From Azolla caroliniana (taxonomy: Eukaryota; Polypodiophyta): DNA of 64,000 bases. The translations under genes were made by a program, and so were the position numbers. The notes below the pieces were generated by a model that had not been told where the DNA came from, ran no database searches, and saw only the letters and a list, made by a program, of their open reading frames with translations. The stretch is from NCBI GenBank assembly GCA_043228905.1, contig JBHGNT010000008.1, positions 15,810,001 to 15,874,000 on the forward strand. The letters run 5' to 3'. The number at the start of each line of letters is the position of its first letter. The first letter of the stretch is position 1. Of this stretch, positions 11,801 through 20,800 are shown in pieces.

Positions 11801-14800
11801 ACGCGGAACGGCAAAAGGCGAATACCATAGAGGGTGCCGGCGGTAGCCACGCAGAAAACGAGACATGGCAAGCACTGCAAGAATGTCAGATCACGTTGCC
11901 ATTAGGAAGACTCTTGCAGCTCGTGCCGCGATTTACGGAAGGACTAAAAACGGTCATGTCAAACGGTGTAGCCCCACCGGCACCAGTCCTCTTCTCGAAT
12001 CCGGAGGAGGGACCGACGGTGGTGGACACTAGTAGTCCGGTGATTACAGCTATTGTCAAAGGGCACGAACTTCCCGGCACAGTAATCGATGGAGGTTCCG
12101 GGGTGAACGTAATAAGCCTCCGCACGTGTGATGCCTTGGGTATACATGAATGGGAGCCATGTCCGTTCTGGCTACGGATGGCGGATACGAGCTCTGTACG
12201 GCCGACGGGCTTAATACGGAAATTGGAAGTCACCATAGGAGGTCACACATTTCACATCTCGGCTGTCGTGCTGCAGCTACAAGCGCAAGGCGCGTACCCA
12301 CCGTTGCTGGGCAGACCATGGTTGAAAACAGCACACATCAAGCAAAATTGGCGGAAAAATATGATTACCTTCCGGCGCGGAAAAGCCAAGGTCCGGGTAC
12401 CGACACAACCACGGACGAGCAACGGTAAGGAATGCACACCGCTGTATGCGGAATGCGTGAACATGCTTGAAGGGTTAGCAGACGACGAAGAAGCCCAGTA
12501 CTTGGAGGAACACCCGAAGATCGTACCACTCTTCGAGATTGACGTGGCTGAAGCCGTAGCGCCATACTTGCCACAGCGGGACGAAACCGAAGCTGAACCA
12601 GACAAAGATTCGATTCGGGAATTACGGCAAGCACAGGAAGCGTTGGAACGGGAAATGGCCGTTTCCCAACGGGTAAAAGCATCCCAGCTCGACGAAGTGA
12701 ACCTAGGAAGCAAGGACGAATCAAAGCCGATACACATCGCCAAAGAGATGAAGCCGGAAGATAAAGCGGTGATGATCAAACTTCTCACGGAGTTTCACGA
12801 CGTATTCGCCTGGTCATACGAAGACATGCGAGGGCTGGACCCTCAATTATATCAGCATCAGATCCACTTAGGCAAGGACGCGAAACCAGTGGCGCAAAGA
12901 CGTTACCGAATGAACCCCAACTACGCCGCCAAAGTGAAGGAGGAAATCGACAAACTCCTAAGAGTGGGCTTCATCCGGCCGGTAAAGAAAGCGACGTGGC
13001 TGAGCCCCATCGTCGTCGTCCCAAAGAAGAACGGTAAAATCCGCGTATGTGTAGATTACAGGAAACTAAATGCAGCCACAATTACGGATGCATTCCCTCT
13101 TCCGTTCACGGATGGAGTACTGGATGCCGTCGCCGGCCATGAAGTTTATAGCTTTTTAGACGGGTTCAGCGGATACAATCAAATCCGGATGCACCCTGAC
13201 GACCAGGAGAAGACAGCGTTCGTCACCGAATGGGGGGTGTTTGTTGCCGTAGTAATGATGTTCGGACTAAAAACGGCACCAGCAACTTTCCAGCGAATCA
13301 TCATGGAGATCTTCGGTGAATACATTCCAGCCTTCATGCAGGTTTTCCTGGATGACTTTGCAGTCTATAGCCGGGAAAAAGACCATTTGCAGCACCTACG
13401 GTTATGCCTTGAAAAGTGTAGGTTATACCGGCTAAGCTTAAACCCAGCGAAATGCATCTTTGGGGTGTCAAGTGGAATCTTACTGGGACACATTGTAAGT
13501 AAGGAGGGCATTGCGGTCGACCCGGACAAAGTAAACGCGATACTAGGGGCACCGGTGCCGAAAACGGCCAAAGCACTAAGCCGATTCTTAGGACAGATCC
13601 GGTGGCACAGCCGGATGCTCCGTCACTTGGCTGACTTGGCTACACCATTACACACCGCGGTACATCGGACACCGTTCCAATGGACGGATACGGAGGATAA
13701 GGCATACAACGCCCTGAAGGTACTTTTGTCGCAAGCACCCGTCGTGCAGCCTCCGGATTGGAGCAAGGAATTTCATGTGTTCGTTGACGCTTCCGACATC
13801 GCTATTGGCAGCGCCTTAATGCAACTTACGGAGCCCAAATGGTACCGGCCGGTATATTACGCCAATCGGAAGCTGTCCCAAGCGGAGAAGAACTATTCGA
13901 CTACGGAACGGGAGGCCCTGGGCATGATCTACAGTGTCACAAAGTTTCGTCATTACCTATTGGGAAGGAAGTTCTCCTTTCATGTGGATCACTCGGCGCT
14001 CCTGTACTTAGTGTCCAAGGCGTCCCTGACCGGTAAGTTGGCCCGTTGGACCTTGCTGTTGCAGGAGTTCGAATTCGAGATCTTCCACCGACCCGGTATC
14101 CAGCATGCCGTAGCAGACTACCTGAGCCGGTTAGAGTCCGGAGAATCAGGCGACGGAGTATCGGATGAATTCCCGGACGCAGAGTTATTCCGTATCACCC
14201 CGGAAACGGCAGCGGACGACACGGTGGCATCAGAAGATAGGTGGCTGACAAACATGCACCAGTTCCTAAGCACGGGCCTGCCACCGGAGGAAATGAACCG
14301 GGACGAGAGGAAACGACTGGCGGTGCAGAGCCGCAATTTCTGTCTGTTACGGGACACTCTCTACCACAAGGGAGCAGATGGAATATGGAGACGGGCAGTC
14401 CGTAGTGACGAGAAACAAGTAATCTTACGGGAAGCACACTGTGGGGTTGCCGGAGGACACTATGCCGGGGAAGCGACGGCAAGGAAAGTATGGCAGAGCG
14501 GCTTATGGTGGCCCACGACGTTAAAAGACGCCGTCAAGTATGCTAAGGAATGTGACCTATGCCAACGAATGGGCCAGCCTACGGAGCAAGCACGGATGCC
14601 ACACCAACCGGTACTTCCACTAGAGCCATTCCAGAAGTGGGGGTTGGATTTTGTCGGACCGTTCAAGCCACCGGCAATGAGAACGAGTAATCGTTATGTC
14701 ATCGTGGCAACAGATTATTGCACTAAATGGGTGGAGGCTAAGGCCTTGAGAGACAACACCGCGTCATCCACAGCAAAATTCCTGTACGAGAACATTTGGT

Positions 14801-17800
14801 GCCGATATGGATGTCCGATTGAATTAATCAGCGACCAAGGAGGGCACTTTCTCGGCCAGGTAGTTGAAAGCTTAACAACGTTCTATGCCGTGGTCCATAA
14901 ACGGAGCACACCGTACTACCCACAAGCAAACGGGTTAGCAGAGTCAACCAACAAAACGCTCCAGAACATTCTCCGCAAAATCGTCAATGAAAACCGGACG
15001 GACTGGGATACAAAGCTCCATAGCGCGCTATGGGCGTACCGAACGGCATACAAAACAAGTATCCGGACAACGCCGTTCCGGTTAGCGTTCGGCTTAGAGG
15101 CGGTCATGCCGGTGGAATTTCAGGTACCAAGCTTACGGATCCAACTACGGGAACGGCTGAATGAAAAGGAGTCGGAGGAAATGCGGCTAGCAGCACTATG
15201 CGAACTGGAGGAGCAACGGCTTGCCAGCATCCTACACATGGAACTGGAGCAACGACGACGGAAAGCGTTCGTTGACCGTCACCGGAAAGGTAATGAAAAG
15301 ATGTTCGAAATCGGAAAGCCGGTGCTAGTATTCCAAACGAGGATGGGCAAGATGCCGGGTAAACTCCGGTTTAGATGGACAGGCCCGTATTGGCTGACAC
15401 AGGAATACAACGGGTCCTATCAATTAGGGACACTTGCCGGTGAAGTGCTAGGCAAGTGGGTCAACGGATTTAGACTAAAGCCCTATAAAGGACCGATGCC
15501 AAGTAACCCGTTTATGCAGCCCACCGGCACTATCCCGGGAACCTGTCAGGGAACGGTACGGATGGAAGAAAAAGACGACGGGGAACCCGTAGCAGAGGCG
15601 AAGGAAGACACGGCAACCCGTAAGGAAAACGGTAAGGGTCCGAAGGGACCTACGGATGTGTAAGATCACATACCGTCAAAAAAAACAAAAAAAAAAAAAA
15701 GAAATCATTAAAAATCGAGGTATGAACGGACGTGAAAGCAAGGAGCGAAAAGGTACGTAGTGGGCATTTAAGAGCCGCCACATGACTTAATACTAAATTG
15801 GTACACGACGTGCGCACGCTCGAAAAAGGCGCCAAGACGCACAGAGAAAAAGCAGAACGCATGGAGACCTTTTCATTTCGCGAGCCAAGAAGCACAGAAG
15901 CACCAAGGCGGTTGAAGCTTATCAGACACGAACCTGCACTCAGAGAACCCCCACGTTCTGAACTCTCTCTCTCTCGCTCTCACTCTCATCACCACTCTAC
16001 CTCGCCATCTTTCCTCGACCTCGAAGCAGACATGGACCCACAAACGCTGTCGGAAGCGGCCAGGAAATGGCTCAGGCAACACGGACTGGATGGGTTCTTG
16101 ACCATCATGGAGGCACCACCGCACAAAGAAGCCGACCGGGTCATCAAGGAGCTCGACACAGAAGTCATCACCGAGGAAGCGATCCGTGCGCTAACAGGCC
16201 TTTCGGAGGGAGGTATTTTTCAGATCGATAACCCAACCTCGGAGCAACTCATCCGATATTTCGGTGAGTACTCTCTAGCCGGCAAAGGCTATCGAACGCA
16301 GGGCGGCGAAGATCCGCTATTCAGGGAGATAGCTCGAGTGCTCCATGAGTACGGCCACGTGTACCCCCGACCCCCTGTCATGCCAAAAAATCGGGCAGGG
16401 ATGATCATAGCCACCTATGAAGGGATCAAGGTGGATTGGCCGGTGTTGATTGCAGACGGTTTGTGCGCGGCAATCGACACAGTACGAGGAAAGGACGGCA
16501 AGGAGGGCCGGAAGCTGTGGCATGCCGTAGCTCAGTGGATAACATTGCTCGCGCCGCCGGTCGAGACCGTTCAGCCAAAGAAGCGGCCAAGATTATCGAA
16601 AGGAAGCACCCCGAAGCCCGCGTCCAAACGACAGCAGTTGTTGGCGTCGAAGGCGACGAAAGGGAAGAAACGGCTCCCGGAACCGGAGGAGTTACCGGTC
16701 CGACCCGTTAAGATAACCATACGGCGACCGGGACAGAAGGAACCGGAACCCTTGACGGCACAGATACATGCCGTTACCCAGGAAGAGGAAACGGAGGAGC
16801 CAGTAGAGCACCTCCAACGACGGTCAAGCAGTAGGACCGCCGGGACAGCGGGGGAGCGTTCGGACCCGCAAAAGGAAGAAACGCCCCCAACTCAACCTGA
16901 GCAAACCACAAGGGAGGAACCGGAACCGGTCCGTATAGAACCGGCCTTGTCGGCTTCTATACAAGAAGTCATTCCAACGGCTCCGGAGACGGCGAGAACC
17001 GGAACTCAACAGCCGGCGAGCCCAGCCAGCACACACAGCGGCCAAGGAGTAGAACCAGAACGGCAGATACAGGCACTCGGGCCAGACAATTCCACAGTGA
17101 GGACTGGTGCCGGTGGGGCTACACCGTTTGACATGACCGTTTTTAGTCCTTCCGTAAATCGCGGCACGAGCTGCAAGAGTCTTCCTAATGGCAACGTGAT
17201 CTGACATTCTTGCAGTGCTTGCCATGTCTCGTTTTCTGCGTGGCTACCGCCGGCACTCCCTATGGTATTCGCCTTTTGCCGTTCCGCGTCCGCGAAGTTC
17301 CTTTCATTGGCTTCCTTCACCCATTCCGTCACCTGCTTTCGTATGGCCTCTTGTGTTTCCCACTCTTTGGCCATGCCTTTCGACCGTGTGGTTACTTGCT
17401 GTAAATCCGCCACTTCCGGAACCACCATATTAACTGCTCTAGAGCTCAAGTGACATCAGGAAAAGTTGTTGAAGAATACAGCCACACAAGCTCATCCACA
17501 AAGAGCAATCACAACTTTCTTTAGCCCCATCGCTCCTACTAATGCTACAAGTCAATCACGGGATACACAAATGGGCTCCCGACCAGGACATAACAAAGGG
17601 GTTACAATTGATCGGGCAATAGCAATTTGTCGTGCAAGTAGTGTTGAGAATCAAGCTCAACTTGTGTGAACATGTGCTTATGAAGAAAAGGACGATGTGT
17701 GAAAAAGTGTGTGAGCACACTTTATTGTAATCCGTGTCGTTGTCGAGTGTGTGACCACACTTTATTGTAATCCGTGTAATTGTCGTGTTGATGTAGACAA

Positions 17801-20800
17801 AGAATATTAGATATTCTTATGACAAAATCGTACTCAATTGGATATCTTGGTTAGATTCCACCAACACATTTAATATAGCAGTCCCTTGAGGACTTGTATA
17901 TAAAACCCCCTTTGCCCATTCTGTTTTGTTGATGATCTTTAGTTAATTAATCTAGCTCTCTTAAGTGCATCAGCTGTCATCCCCCTACTGTGTTTTCTTA
18001 TTTTCTGGTTATTCTCTCCGATTCCTTCTCTTGCTTATACACTCACTCTCATACACACACTACGCTTCTGAATATGAATGAAAATGCATTTGCGCAGACT
18101 ACATCTATGGGCATACATAGATGGAAGCAAAGCCAAACCTGACAAAAGTGAAGTAGGCCAACGACCTCAAGCTAGGATGGCACAACTTCAACAAAATCCA
18201 CCATCATTAGGTGAAGAAATGTATATATTCAATACCAATTTAACCAACACAACAGGTTTAGACCTTTCATGGTACCTCAATACCGGCACCACCCATCATA
18301 TGACATTCGACAAACTATACCTAACACAATACAAAGAGCTTACCACACCCCTAGACGTCCACCTCGGAGATAACAGCACTAGACAAGCCCAAGGATATGG
18401 TACCCTCACCTTCAGTCTACCCAACAATCATCTACATATTCATAAAGTTTACTTTGTACCGGGACTTATAAAGAACCTCTTATCAGTAAGTCAAGCAACC
18501 GAATGCGGCTACATACTCTTGTTAAATGTAACTCTTGTCTCTTCGAATCTCAACTCCCAAACGGCACATCATATACAATTCCCTGTTTCAAAACACAAAA
18601 CCTATACCCAATTCCCATCACACCCATCAAAATATCAAATGCCTCTCATCAAATCCATGACGCTGGAATTCAAAACACCCTCAAATGGCATCTTAGGTTA
18701 GGTCACCCACATCTTCAAGCCCTTCATAAGATCTGAACACACAACCTTGCCGATGGAATAATAGGTCCTTTCACCCACCTAACCTTTTGTGAAGGCTGCC
18801 TCTTCAGAAAAATGACCTCCAATCCATATCCTCGTTCAACCCAATACACAACAAATCCCCTCCAACTTATCCACACTGATCTATATGGACCAATGCCAAC
18901 TCCCTCCCTCACCGGAGCTCTTTACTTTCTCACATTTATCGATGACTACACACACTACACCATCATCACTTTCCTCAAAAAGAAATCTGACGCCCTATCC
19001 CATTTCTTAGTCGACAAAAATCTTGTTTAAAGCCAATTAAATAAAAAAATCAAAATCCTACAAAGTGATAATGGAGGAGAATTCAATTCGAAAGAATTCG
19101 ATAACATACTACAATCACAAGGAATCCAGCATCAAACAACCATACCACATCATCCTCAACAAAACCGAAAAGCAAAGATAAAGAATCGCACACTCATGGA
19201 TGTTGCTCGATCAATGCTAAAAACTGCAAACCTCCCAAACACGTTTTGGGAAGAAGCCGTGGCAACAGCTTGCTATTTACAAAATTGATTGCCTACGACA
19301 ACACTCAGCAGCTCTCAAACACCATTCGAAAAATGGTCAGGTATCAAACAAGATCTCTCACCTAAAGATCTTTGGCAGTACAGCATACTCATATGTACCC
19401 GATGTGACTAGAAATAAACTAGAAGATCGAGCAACCAAACAAATTTTTGTCGGCTATGGTGACCGCTTCGGCAAGAAAGGATATCATCTTTACAATCCAA
19501 TCACATGTAAGTTTCAATTTAGTAGAAGTTGCATTTTTTATGAAACTTCTATCTTCTCACCACCACCTCAAATACTTCTCATGAACCATCTAATCAAAAC
19601 TCAGAAAATCTAACCCCTGATGAATATGATCCTTCCAATGATACAGTAGACCTAATCCGCCACATAGCTAATACTAATAACAAACAACCCACACCATATT
19701 TATCTACTCAAGAACAAAGCCCTTCCCTACAAACTCCACAAGAACCTACTCCATCGCTTACTTTTGAAAATCCCAAAACCCCAAAACCTCCCTCTAAATT
19801 CATTCCAACTCACATACCATCAAGCTCCTCAATACAAAGATATCAAAGCACTCCACCCAAACACAAATCCATTCAATGCACTTCAGCAAGGCTAAAGGCC
19901 ATAGCATACACATCCCTTCCACCACATCCAACATTAACATTAAATACCATACCCAAGAAACCCCATACCAAACCCATTGCCCACAATTTCAATGTTTGCT
20001 TAAACCCACAACTCAAATCAAGTATGCCTCGCAGCTATGAAATCAGAAATCGAGTCAATAAATGAGAAAGGTAAATGGATTTTAGTACCTCGTCCAAAGG
20101 ATCATCAAGTCATCACAAGCAAATGGCTGCTCAAACGCAAACTCAATCCAGATCGATCGTTACATCGTCACAAATCAAGATTAGTTGCTCGTGGTTTCAA
20201 TCAAGTAGCAGGTATTGACTTTCATGAAACCTTCTTCCCCACGCTTATCATTACAAGCCTTAGAACAACCATCGGTCTAGCAGCACAACTTAACCTCTAC
20301 ATCCACCAAAGTGATATAAAGACAACCTTTCTCAATGGTGACCTAGATCAACCAATTTACATGGAACAACCTAAGTACTTCAAAGACATCAAACACCCTA
20401 ACTATGTATGCCTATTGAAGAAAACCTTATATAGTTTAAAACAATCCCCTAGAATTTGGTACTATAAGCGACACCAATTTCTTATCAACAAAGGATATAA
20501 AAGGCTCAAATTAGATCAAAATCTCTACACAAGGCATAATGGTAATCACATACTCATTTTAGTTGTTTATGTGGATGCCATCTTAATCATTAGTAATGCA
20601 GTTGAGCATATTAAAATGGCCAAAGAAGAACTCGCAACAACCTTTTCCATTACAGATGGTGGATCCCTTCACTACATGATAGGTATCGAGTTCAATTTCC
20701 ATGGTCCAGATAACAGCATTCAACTCTATCAAAGAAAGTGCACAGAAGACATCCTTAACAAGTATCAAATGATGGATCTCAAACCATCACCTATACCCGT

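Larger units (their letters stand above)
9354..17440 (+). mobile_element. Ty3/Gypsy LTR retrotransposon, rearranged, apparently lacking a 3' LTR
   Basis: A putative 5' LTR (9354-9717) is followed by a PBS-like TGGCGACCACGATTCC (9724-9739), one long gag-pol frame (9769-15663), a polyadenine-rich spacer and an accessory sense ORF (16032 onward). The accessory ORF is interrupted at about 17100 by an inverted copy of the element's own gag-pol junction segment. No second copy of the LTR occurs in the window. The domain order PR-RT-RNaseH-IN makes it Gypsy. I see no chromodomain after integrase, so it is probably not a chromovirus. Its GC content is well above that of the surrounding DNA. It lies antisense within the proposed 16-kb intron of the small membrane-protein gene. 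Confidence 0.85.

Noticed and set aside
17006-17449. Minus-strand 147-codon frame with Gypsy protein similarity
   Set aside because: Not a gene: it is the inverted gag-pol fragment, cut at both ends and lacking a start or catalytic domain.
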